Source: Blautia sp. | GTDB taxonomy: Bacteria; Bacillota; Clostridia; Lachnospirales; Lachnospiraceae | Assembly (NCBI GenBank): GCA_021772055.1 | Contig: JAETNR010000033.1 | Span: 1-49,644 of the forward strand | Reading direction: 5' to 3' | Length of the DNA: 49,644 bases | Shown: positions 7,549-15,035 of the stretch, in pieces | Layout: each line of letters opens with the position of its first letter | Position numbering within the stretch: the stretch's first letter is position 1 | Made by a program: the position numbers and the translations under genes | The notes under the pieces: model-generated | The model's input: only the letters and a program-made list of their open reading frames with translations | What the model was told of the DNA's origin: nothing | Databases searched by the model: none

Positions 7549-10539
7549 TTACAAAGTATATGGTGTCAGTGTAGCGGAAGTGATTCCGTAGCTTCTTTGT
7601 GCGCTATTTTCGAAGAGCGTGTTTTCTACGCGGGTACGGTTGATCAAGGTGGTGGACAGCTTGATTTCGATAGTGTTTTTACCTTCCACAAGAACGTTTC
7701 CAAGATCATAGGTGCCTGTCAGTGGATTCAGGTCTGTAACTTCCTGGCCATTTATCAAAATGGAGGTGACCATATCACAGCCATGTTCCAGGGTCAGATA
7801 ACCGCCTGTTGCTCCCGTGATTTCCACTTCTGTTGTATAAGTACCGATACCGGAAACATCTGCCATGGATGCTGCTCCCGTTTCGCTCAGTGCCTCCGCT
7901 GGTGCTGTAAGGTTTTCCCAACTGGTCAGAGTGGTTTCACCGATGTTAATAGCGGTCTTTCTGGTATCGTATTGTTCTTCCGTATCAGGTTCCGGCCCCC
8001 AGCTTTCGATTGTGAGGTTCCAGGTATCCAGAGAAACTGGTTCCTGCGTTGCAATGCTGCGGTCCATGGTTTTTACTTCCCCGCCTTCAAAATTTTCGGT
8101 GACAAGGGCGATTACAGCGTCATATCCATCGAGATGAATGGATGCATGTACAGAATCTGCGTCAGCAGATGCATTTGCTAAAGCCGCAGAGCCATCCCAG
8201 GCATTCAATAGATACAGGCTGCCATTTCCTTTCAGATCAATTTCTGTGTCGACTGCTTCCGGAAGAATATTTTTCCTTACAAGCTCACGATGGATTTCAG
8301 CCTGGCTTTCCGCAAATGAAGCATTTCCGGTGGACATGATTTCCTCCAGGAGTTCTGAAACTTCGTTGTCGGTATTTCTGGCGGTGGATGAAGTATCAGG
8401 GAGTTCTCCATAAAAAATTACCGGTACATTTTCTTTTGCAAAGGAAAGGATTTTTTCCAAAACTTCTGTGGATGCTGCGTCCAAGTGATTTACAAGCAAG
8501 GCTTTGTATGCAGGTCCGCTTGCACATAATACACCGTTTTCTGCTTTCAGCCGTTCGAGAAGCAGTCCATCTGTCATAACGTTATCATAAGAATATCCCA
8601 TATCCAGAAGTGAATGGAATGCAGAGCAGTCACCGTTTTCTACCCTGCTCCATGGATCATAACCATTCAGATTATACACAAGGAGGTCTGTCTTGGGAAG
8701 GCCGTTTAGTAGAATGGATTGATTTCTGGATATATAATCAGTCAGAATATTCATATCTTCCCAATAAGGCATTCTTGCATCCCAGTCATCTGTGCAAATG
8801 GAGATGAATGCCGACCATCCGGGCCATGCATTTGAAAAGGCAGTCTCTCCGGAATTGGCATTGGACACATCTGCAGAAGTACCGTGAAAAATAATTTTAT
8901 TTACACCTGCCGCAAATTCACCGTTCATAATTTTTACGACACGGTCCCATGTAAGGTTATAAGAGCTTCCGTCCTGGATAGCAAATGACTCGCTGGAAAT
9001 CTGGTTTTTTCCTGCAATATGTACGCCGCCTGTTATATATCGGTAATTATCATAGTTAGCGCCAAAGGCCAGGCTTTCCCCTTCTGCAAAATCGGCTGCT
9101 GCGGAAGCTGCACTGGTATCAAGGATAATCTCATTTTTTGGAGTAAGATAGCCCTGTGCACGATAGGAATAGCCGGTTTTTTCGTTAATGTATGATTGAA
9201 TGGCATTAATATGGCGGTCAACATACATTCTGCTGAGAACAGACTTGTAATCGGTGATATATTTGTCCTGGCTTTGGTCAGCAGCGGCTGCTGTTCCTGA
9301 GATGAATGGGAGATAAGGGGAAATATCATATCCCATTTCTTCTTCAAAAACTTCCAGATATTCATAACTCCATGGTATTTCCGGCTTATAGCTGTTTTCC
9401 AGTGAATCTTCGAAAATACTTCCTCCAATTGCTGCGGATGCTTTTTTCATAAGTGCTGTTAATTCTTCATCGCAGAAAACATTTTTATCCAGATAAGAAA
9501 TGATCTCATCTGCAGAAGCAGTACTGAAAGGACTTGTGTCGTAAGCTACACCTGGAGTGGCATCCTCATATGGTGCCCATAATCCCATTTTCTGTGTAGT
9601 TTCTCCGTTTCCTTTGACATAAAACCCGTAAATGACATAGTCTCCGGGAGCGAGTTCCGTTCCTTCAGACGCAGTGTAGTTTTCCAGGGCTGTGTCTGAG
9701 AGATCTGCCTGATAGTAATTCTGTGTATCAGCAAGGGCTGTGCGTACACTGGATGGATTTCCGGAAGAATCTGTAAAATATACGGAGGTATCCGGTATTT
9801 CATTTTCATAAAGTTCAAGAATATACTGGTATTCTGCAGAATCCTCTGCAAGGCTGGCAACATCGGGGATGCCTGCAGGAGTTGTTTTTTCTGTGGCAGT
9901 TGTCTCAACTAATTTTACAGTATCCGGGTCTAGAACAACAGTTCCGTCTTCACGCACTTCGGTAACTTGTCCTATGATGGATTTTACCAGAGTGTTTTTG
10001 AAGATAAAGGGATTGCCGATAAAGTCTTTGGTTACGATTGCAGGCATAGGTACATCCATTATTGCAGAACTATCTGTAATTTTTTGGAAAGCGGATGCAA
10101 GCTCTACGTCTGCACTTTGACTATTGGGGTCGACTGTATTAAGTGCAACAGGCCACCCAGGTGAAATGGTAAAGTCTACCTGGAATGGTTTCTCAAAGGA
10201 AGCAGCTGCCTTCAGCATGTTTTTCATGCAGGTACGCCAATTTTCCGTAGCCCACCCATCCACAGTGTTGTCAAAGGTTGTAATAGCAGGAAAAAAGGCA
10301 ATTTCCACACCGCCGAATCCTGCATTATACAGTTCTGTGAATTCCCGCTCTATTTGTTCGTAAGTTTCTGCTCCGTCCGGCAACCAGAATCTTGCCATTG
10401 GCTTGGATGCTGCGTCCGGGTTGGAAAACAGACTGTACAGGGAGGAGGCAGTTTCTGTTTCTGATGCTGCAATAGCTGAAAGAGGATTACTCATCAAAGC
10501 CGCAGCCAGGATTACTGCAAAAGTACCAATTTTTTTCAT
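7549..10539 (-). CDS. secreted GH106-type alpha-L-rhamnosidase-like glycoside hydrolase
   Basis: A 996-residue protein with a Sec signal peptide (basic start, hydrophobic core, likely cleavage after SAIAA). The mature part begins with PMARFWLPDG, EQIEREFTELYNAGFGGVEI and later TISPGWP, the N-terminal barrel signature of glycoside hydrolase family 106. Further conserved-looking segments are GYSYRAQGY and VVKIMNGEFAAG. The C-terminal 150 residues (TYTTEVEITGATGGYLTLE, SILINGQEVTDL and NTIEIKLSTTL) form a galactose-binding-like beta sandwich. There is no sortase or lipobox signal, so it is probably released or loosely bound. GAAAGGAG lies 7 nt before the ATG. The divergent neighbour is an AraC-type regulator, as usual for sugar-induced hydrolases. 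GH106 members known to me release terminal rhamnose from plant glycans. The exact substrate is unknown. Confidence 0.8.
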   Translation of the reverse strand: MKKIGTFAVILAAALMSNPLSAIAASETETASSLYSLFSNPDAASKPMARFWLPDGAETYEQIEREFTELYNAGFGGVEIAFFPAITTFDNTVDGWATENWRTCMKNMLKAAASFEKPFQVDFTISPGWPVALNTVDPNSQSADVELASAFQKITDSSAIMDVPMPAIVTKDFIGNPFIFKNTLVKSIIGQVTEVREDGTVVLDPDTVKLVETTATEKTTPAGIPDVASLAEDSAEYQYILELYENEIPDTSVYFTDSSGNPSSVRTALADTQNYYQADLSDTALENYTASEGTELAPGDYVIYGFYVKGNGETTQKMGLWAPYEDATPGVAYDTSPFSTASADEIISYLDKNVFCDEELTALMKKASAAIGGSIFEDSLENSYKPEIPWSYEYLEVFEEEMGYDISPYLPFISGTAAAADQSQDKYITDYKSVLSRMYVDRHINAIQSYINEKTGYSYRAQGYLTPKNEIILDTSAASAAADFAEGESLAFGANYDNYRYITGGVHIAGKNQISSESFAIQDGSSYNLTWDRVVKIMNGEFAAGVNKIIFHGTSADVSNANSGETAFSNAWPGWSAFISICTDDWDARMPYWEDMNILTDYISRNQSILLNGLPKTDLLVYNLNGYDPWSRVENGDCSAFHSLLDMGYSYDNVMTDGLLLERLKAENGVLCASGPAYKALLVNHLDAASTEVLEKILSFAKENVPVIFYGELPDTSSTARNTDNEVSELLEEIMSTGNASFAESQAEIHRELVRKNILPEAVDTEIDLKGNGSLYLLNAWDGSAALANASADADSVHASIHLDGYDAVIALVTENFEGGEVKTMDRSIATQEPVSLDTWNLTIESWGPEPDTEEQYDTRKTAINIGETTLTSWENLTAPAEALSETGAASMADVSGIGTYTTEVEITGATGGYLTLEHGCDMVTSILINGQEVTDLNPLTGTYDLGNVLVEGKNTIEIKLSTTLINRTRVENTLFENSAQRSYGITSATLTPYTL

Positions 10540-10563
10540 AAATTTCTCCTTTCAATATGCAAT

Positions 10564-10592
10564 TTGACTTTTGATGGTTGAAATTATATACT
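10564..10592 (+). promoter_or_regulatory. sigma-A type promoter for the AraC gene, in the divergent GH106/AraC intergenic
   Basis: TTGACT, a 17-bp spacer, then TATACT. The -10 area is AT-symmetrical, and on the minus strand a TATAAT overlaps it, so the GH106 promoter may compete for the same DNA. Confidence 0.55.
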
Positions 10593-10662
10593 AGATACAC
10601 TTGCAAATTCACTGACGAAAGGTTACATGATTATTGCTAATAAAAAGCAGGAGGGTTGCGTA

Positions 10663-11346
10663 ATGACAGAATTGGAAAGAATCGTTCATGAGCAAAGGAT
10701 GAAGGTCGAATCAGAAGAGCAGCAGAGGCAGTTTGCATTATATATCCGCAGAGCATTAGAGGAGGGACGGCAGAATGGTTTTTATGTTGCGTCTCCTTTG
10801 GGAACAGATAAGATGGAATATCCGTTTTCTGTCAATCTTCATCCTGCTCCTATTTCTGGAAAACCACCCCGTTTTCCCCATAAGCATGATTTTTTTGAGA
10901 TGACATATGTGTTGAACGGAAGCTGTCATAATGTATTTGACAATTACGAAATTATCCTGAATCAGGGGGATTTGCTTCTGATGAATCCGGAAGTAATACA
11001 TTCACTTTATACAACTTCCAAGCTTGATGTAGTATTTAATTTTTTAATCTCGGAAGAGACTTTCCGCCATACTTTTTTTACATTAATGTCCGATAATATT
11101 ATTTCCAATTTTGTGTTTGATTACCTGTACCAAATACAGAAAGTGTCTAATCATTTAATTCTAAACTGTGACAATAATCCCTCTCTTCCAGAGGTGCTGA
11201 ATCGGCTGATTATTGAATATTATAACCGTCTTCCCGGATATGAAACGATTCTTGAGTTTGGTCTTGTCCAGGCATTTAGCTTTATGGCAAGGAGCTGTAT
11301 GCAGCAGTTTTCCGCTCCTACTTCCTATTCTTCAAATATGAGATGA
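10663..11346 (+). pseudogene. AraC-family regulator lacking the DNA-binding half
   Basis: A 227-residue product. The start is the ATG at 10663, because CAGGAGGG is 7 nt upstream. It contains the cupin sensor domain of AraC regulators (PHKHDFFEMTYVLNGS, the typical paired beta strands, GDLLLMNPEVIHS) and the helical linker. It then stops where two helix-turn-helix motifs (about 100 residues) would normally follow. I looked at 11347-11443 in all plus frames and saw no trace of the HTH, so the C-terminus was deleted, not just stopped. A truncated sensor could not bind DNA by itself. It might act as a dominant partner or be dead. It is divergent from GH106 and would have been its regulator. Confidence 0.75.
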
Positions 11347-11388
11347 CGCCCATGGGGTACAGGACATCGGGGAATGAATCGGCATAGC

Positions 11389-11405
11389 ATTCACTTTTTG
11401 TGAAT
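11389..11405. promoter_or_regulatory. 17-bp perfect palindrome, possible operator
   Basis: ATTCAC, TTTTT, GTGAAT. It lies about 20 bp upstream of a possible -35 (11427) of the XRE regulator gene and could be an autoregulatory site. It could also be the end of a weak terminator of the truncated AraC gene, since it begins with an inverted repeat and T-run. Confidence 0.4.
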
Positions 11406-11426
11406 ATAAAACAGAATATTGTTCCA

Positions 11427-11455
11427 TTGTTTCCAAATGTGAAATGCTTTACACT
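11427..11455 (+). promoter_or_regulatory. weak candidate promoter of the XRE regulator gene
   Basis: TTGTTT, 17-bp spacer, TACACT, followed about 90 nt later by the XRE start codon. The hexamers match the consensus only partly. Confidence 0.3.
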
Positions 11456-11542
11456 AAAAATAACCCGTACGGGAGTGGAGAACGCCTTTGGGTACGGACT
11501 ATCAGGCCGGAGAAGAGAAAACAGAGGAGGTCATTGTGTAGT

Positions 11543-12586
11543 ATGAAAATAGGTGAAGTTATTCGGAAATACCGGAAAAAAAGTAAAATGACGCAGGAGG
11601 AGCTTGCGGATTTTTTGGGCGTGAGCTCTTCGGCAGTGAATAAGTGGGAAAATGGAGTATCTTTGCCGGATATTACCCTTCTGGCACCCATTGCAAGGCT
11701 GTTTGGGATTTCTACAGATACGCTTCTTTCTTATCAGGAGGAACTGACGGATCAGGAAGTCAACCGGATCATGGAAGAGCTTACCAGGAGAAGCAGGGAT
11801 ATGGATTATGAGGGGCTTTTTGAGTGGGGGATGGGAGTTTTGAGAGAATATCCCAATTGTGAGAAGCTGGCAGTGAATATGCTTCCTGCTTTGGACGGGT
11901 ACAGAGTAGTGCTGATGGTACCTGACCCGGAGAAATATGACGAGGAGCTTATGAAATCATACCAGCGTCTGCAAAAAAGTGAAAATCCCGATTACAGAAA
12001 AATTGCAGTGAATTTTTTGTTTTACGGCTGCATGAACAGGAGAAAATATGAGGAAGCAGAGAACGTATTAAAATGTTTTCCGGAAAGGGATTCTGCCTAT
12101 AAGCAGATGCAGGCCCTTTTGCACCGAAGGCAGGGAAAAACAAAGGATGCCTTCCGGATTTATGAAGAGCAGATCCTGGAAGGATACCGAATGATTGAAG
12201 GTGCATTTGCCGGAATTCTGGCTCTCGCAGAAGAAGATAAGGACACAAGAAGATGCGATATGATCATGGAAAAACAGGAGCAGCTTGCACACTTGCTTGA
12301 GATGGGCAGATACCAGGAAATCTACATGCGCATTGCACCGATACTGGAAAGCAGGGAAAAAGGACCTGCTCTTCGAATCTTGAAGGAGGCAGTCCATGGT
12401 GTACGGGACATGCTGGAATACCGGAAATCGGAACTCTATGCTCATATAGATTTTGCGGAAAAAGATATAAAAAATACCGCCTTCCTTATGAAACAATGTT
12501 TCTTTCAAGATGAGATAACCGGATTTTTAGAAAATGAGCCGGAATTTGAGGAACTTAAAAGGGAGCTGGAAGCGCTGGCCGGATAA
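11543..12586 (+). CDS. XRE-family transcriptional regulator with helical-repeat C-terminal domain
   Basis: A 347-residue regulator. The start is the ATG at 11543 behind AGAGGAGGT at 11523-11531. Residues 1-60 are a Cro/CI helix-turn-helix (MTQEELADFLGVSSSAVNKW, then ENGVSLPDITLLAPIARLF). The rest is all-helical with TPR-like alternation (for example EEAENVLKCFPERDSAYKQM and MLEYRKSELYAHIDFAEKD), the common architecture of Clostridia regulators that sense a peptide or a partner through a repeat domain. The target is unknown. It sits between the GH106 module and a decayed minus-strand gene, with a terminator just behind it. Regulator with DNA-binding half is certain. The signal is unknown. Confidence 0.8.
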   Translation: MKIGEVIRKYRKKSKMTQEELADFLGVSSSAVNKWENGVSLPDITLLAPIARLFGISTDTLLSYQEELTDQEVNRIMEELTRRSRDMDYEGLFEWGMGVLREYPNCEKLAVNMLPALDGYRVVLMVPDPEKYDEELMKSYQRLQKSENPDYRKIAVNFLFYGCMNRRKYEEAENVLKCFPERDSAYKQMQALLHRRQGKTKDAFRIYEEQILEGYRMIEGAFAGILALAEEDKDTRRCDMIMEKQEQLAHLLEMGRYQEIYMRIAPILESREKGPALRILKEAVHGVRDMLEYRKSELYAHIDFAEKDIKNTAFLMKQCFFQDEITGFLENEPEFEELKRELEALAG

Positions 12587-12602
12587 AAGAGATGGTTTAA
12601 AG

Positions 12603-12643
12603 AGAGAACCGCCATGCTCCGGATGGGAGGCGGTTCTCTTTTC
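12603..12643 (+). terminator. intrinsic terminator of the XRE gene
   Basis: AGAGAACCGCC at 12603-12613 pairs with GGCGGTTCTCT at 12629-12639, followed by TTTT with one interruption. It lies 17 nt after the stop codon. Confidence 0.8.
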
Positions 12644-12649
12644 ATCAAA

Positions 12650-13045
12650 CAGATACCTGTGACAGGCGGAAAGGAAATTCATTGGATATTTCCAATAAAG
12701 CGCCATCATTTTCTCTGCATCTGCTTCTTCCAGATCATATTTTTCTTTGATGTGCTGTTTGGCGTTTTGGCGATCAGGAAAGAATTTCTGAAGGAGTTCA
12801 ATATAGTCAGCAGCCATTTGTTGTTTGATAGCATTAGCGTTATCTCTTGCAATTTTGCATCAGCTTTGGCAGCGATGGTCTCTGCTTTTGTGGATTCGAC
12901 TTCTGCTTTTGCGGATTCGGCTTCTGTCTTAGCTGCTGCCTTCGCAGCTTCCAGGTCTGCTCTGACTGCATTAAGCTGTTCCCGGGCATCCTGCAGTTCT
13001 TTCCGGGCTTCAGCTGTTTGCTTTCTTTTCCTTAATGTCTTAAGT
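12650..13045 (-). pseudogene. remnant of a coiled-coil protein C-terminus
   Basis: On the minus strand one frame gives a long Ala/Glu/Lys coiled coil (for example ARKELQDAREQLNAVRADLE and AKAEVESTKAETIAAKADAK). A shift near 12855 then gives NANAIKQQMAADYIELLQKF and HIKEKYDLEEADAEKMMALY. No intact start was found on the 13 kb side. I do not recognise the protein. The coiled coil plus a helical tail resembles C-terminal parts of some nuclease or transposase-like accessory proteins, but this is a guess. A large plus-strand ORF across the same DNA is only its mirror. Confidence 0.5.
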
Positions 13046-13051
13046 TGTTAA

Positions 13052-13434
13052 ATGTGTCTGAACATATTGTATTTAATAAAATTTAATAAAAAGTTTCGGA
13101 AGCCTGTTGCTTTTCACACGTCACTATCCCGCGAGGTGTTCTTTCCTCTTCTTCTCATGGGTTACAATTCATGGGGCGGGGAAGGGCACCCAGAAAGCCT
13201 GAAGGTTATTGAATGGTAAGAGCAATTGTAGTATAATAACCACAGATAAATAGCATGGTGATCTGGTCATGGATACGAAAGAACTTCATATTCTCCATAT
13301 TGGTATGCATTTGAGGGATTTTGTTCTTATCCCTATGGCGCAGATTTCTCCGTGGAAGAGGCATCTCCTTATGGGAAAAACGATGGAAGAAATGAGGAAT
13401 AATTTGTAAAATGTGTTGATACGGGAGGATGAGT
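13052..13434 (+). other. intergenic stretch with a promoter and a possible coding fragment
   Basis: Almost 400 bp without a clear gene. Past the promoter, one frame can be read from an ATG at 13269 to a stop at 13407 (46 codons, no ribosome-binding site). Another frame reads FEGFCSYPYGADFSVEEASP, which looks more protein-like. It could be the end of a lost gene in front of the cysteine desulfidase. I see no tRNA or hairpin terminator. Confidence 0.3.
13209..13237 (+). promoter_or_regulatory. sigma-A type promoter upstream of the cysteine desulfidase gene
   Basis: TTGAAT, 17-bp spacer, TATAAT. It is about 200 bp upstream of the start codon, leaving a long leader that covers the possible coding fragment. 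Confidence 0.6.
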
Positions 13435-14712
13435 ATGAATAAGACAGACAGTAAGTATCAGGCCTATGTGGCGATACTCAGAGAAGAATTGATTACTGCT
13501 ATGGGATGTACAGAACCAATAGCTCTTGCATATGGAGCTGCGAAATGCAGAGAGGTTCTGGGAAAAATACCGGATAAAGCAGAGGTCTGGGCAAGCGGAA
13601 GTATTATAAAAAATGTAAAATCCGTGATTGTGCCTAATACTGGTGGTATGAAAGGGATTGAGGCAGCAGTGGCTGCGGGGATCGTGGCAGGAGATTCCGC
13701 CAGGGAACTGGAGGTAATCGCTTCTGTCAGTGATGCGGAGAAGGAACAGATGTGCCGGTATCTGGAAGAGGCGGATATTCAGGTGAATTATCTGGACAGC
13801 GGTTTGACCTTTGATATTGTAATCACAGAAAGAAGCGGAGATGATTATTGCAAAGTTCGTATTGCCAATTATCATACCAATCTTGTTTTTATTGAGCATA
13901 ATGGGATTAAAGAGTTAGACATTCCCGTGGAGGGAGAGACAGAGGAAGGGCTGACTGACAGAAGCTTTATGAATATGGAGGATATATGGGATTTTGCGGT
14001 CAACTGTGATGTAGAAGATATACGGGATATTTTGAATAGGCAGATTGTATGTAATGAAGCTATTTCTGCGGAAGGGCTTAGAGGTGCTTACGGGGCTAAC
14101 ATTGGTTCTGTTATGCTGGATGCATATGGAAAGGATGTCAGGAACCGTGCCTGTGCAAAAGCAGCGGCGGGCTCTGATGCCAGAATGAACGGATGTGAGA
14201 TGCCGGTGGTGATCAATTCCGGTTCCGGAAATCAGGGAATTACCTGTTCTGTTCCGGTATTGGAGTATGCAGTCGAGCTTGGGGCAGATGAGGAGAAAAA
14301 GCTTCGTGCCCTTGCTCTTTCGAATCTGGTGGCAATACACCAGAAAACAGGAATCGGGCGTTTGTCTGCATTTTGCGGGGCAGTCTGTGCCGGAGCGGCA
14401 GCAGGTGCAGGAATTGCTTATTTGAAAGGAGGAGATTATAAGGCGGTAATTCATACGGTAGTAAATGCGTTGGCCATAGTTTCGGGTATGGTATGCGATG
14501 GTGCCAAGGCTTCCTGTGCAGCGAAGATTGCTTTTTCCGTAAACGCAGGGATTTTGGGGTACGAAATGTATGTACGGGGTCAGCAGTTTTATGGTGGAGA
14601 TGGCCTGGTAACGAAGGGCGTGGATAATACCATTAAAAATATCGGGCGTTTGGGAAGAGATGGTATGCGCATGACCAATGACGAGATTATTAAGATTATG
14701 ATAAAACAATAG
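13435..14712 (+). CDS. cyuA: L-cysteine desulfidase (CyuA/YhaM family, serine dehydratase alpha-like)
   Basis: A 425-residue enzyme. The ATG at 13435 is preferred over the one at 13429, because GGGAGG ends at 13427 and needs some spacing. The family signature includes MGCTEPIALAYGAA near the N-terminus, VIVPNTGG, NSGSGNQG around residue 265 and a Cys-rich C-terminal part (LSAFCGAVCAGAAAGAG, then SGMVCDGAKASCAAK). These cysteines hold the Fe-S cluster of the serine dehydratase superfamily. Family members break L-cysteine into pyruvate, ammonia and sulfide, so the gene would support cysteine catabolism and H2S formation in the gut. It is monocistronic here, with no linked transporter, and is intact. 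Confidence 0.85.
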   Translation: MNKTDSKYQAYVAILREELITAMGCTEPIALAYGAAKCREVLGKIPDKAEVWASGSIIKNVKSVIVPNTGGMKGIEAAVAAGIVAGDSARELEVIASVSDAEKEQMCRYLEEADIQVNYLDSGLTFDIVITERSGDDYCKVRIANYHTNLVFIEHNGIKELDIPVEGETEEGLTDRSFMNMEDIWDFAVNCDVEDIRDILNRQIVCNEAISAEGLRGAYGANIGSVMLDAYGKDVRNRACAKAAAGSDARMNGCEMPVVINSGSGNQGITCSVPVLEYAVELGADEEKKLRALALSNLVAIHQKTGIGRLSAFCGAVCAGAAAGAGIAYLKGGDYKAVIHTVVNALAIVSGMVCDGAKASCAAKIAFSVNAGILGYEMYVRGQQFYGGDGLVTKGVDNTIKNIGRLGRDGMRMTNDEIIKIMIKQ

Positions 14713-14731
14713 AAAGAGGAATCAAAAACTA

Positions 14732-14760
14732 TTGACAAATATCATCAAATATGTTATATT
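14732..14760 (+). promoter_or_regulatory. sigma-A promoter of the riboswitch leader
   Basis: TTGACA, 17-bp spacer, TATATT. It sits just upstream of the Mn2+ riboswitch, with the expected transcript start a few bases before the aptamer. Confidence 0.75.
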
Positions 14761-14776
14761 TTTAACAATACAAAAA

Positions 14777-14894
14777 GGGAGTAGCCAAACATCCTAAAAG
14801 ATGGGTTTGAAAGCGTCAGTACGGTGCGATGTGCACCCGTATCAAATGAGATGGCGAGACTTATTGTGATTTCGGTCATGATAAGTCTTTTTTT
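14777..14894 (+). promoter_or_regulatory. yybP-ykoY (Mn2+) riboswitch with overlapping terminator
   Basis: The leader carries GGGAGTAGCC at 14777-14786, a stem with CAAAC pairing GTTTG, the GCGTCAGTAC block, a GGTGC/GCACC hairpin, and GGCGAGAC at 14853-14860. These are the conserved blocks of the yybP-ykoY family, in order. The final GACTTAT pairs with ATAAGTC (14858-14864 and 14881-14887) followed by T7, so the aptamer probably competes with a terminator. This family binds Mn2+ and usually switches genes on when Mn2+ is high. What follows here is a micro-ORF and a flotillin, not a known Mn2+ exporter. Confidence 0.85.
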
Positions 14895-14927
14895 ACTTCT
14901 TCACAGGTGACGAAAGGAGGGAGTTTT

Positions 14928-14981
14928 ATGACAGATGGTGAACCGCCGGGGCGGGAGGAAGATCAGTACGGGGGATTATAA
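14928..14981 (+). pseudogene. 17-codon micro-ORF, probably a truncated gene
   Basis: MTDGEPPGREEDQYGGL, with AAAGGAGG about 6-13 nt upstream of the ATG. The adjacent frame stays open to the flotillin start and reads GDYKKQEPVSGENTFMYEGE, so the stop at 14979 may result from a small shift in a longer gene. A likely history is a small gene between the riboswitch and flotillin that lost most of its body. It could also be a real leader peptide. Confidence 0.4.
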
Positions 14982-15035
14982 AAAACAGGAACCGGTAAGT
15001 GGAGAAAACACTTTTATGTATGAAGGAGAATGGAT

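Noticed and set aside
12614..13051. 145-codon plus-strand frame with Phe/Ala/Ser-rich sequence
   Set aside because: Reverse complement of a Lys/Glu/Ala coiled coil, which is the more plausible coding sense.
13369..14709. Minus-strand frames of 176 and 264 codons over the cysteine desulfidase gene
   Set aside because: No domain or ribosome-binding site; cyuA on the plus strand is complete.
14777..14894. SAM or T-box leader
   Set aside because: The blocks GGGAGTAGCC, GTCAGTAC and GCGAGAC in this order fit yybP-ykoY; no T-box or SAM core was seen.
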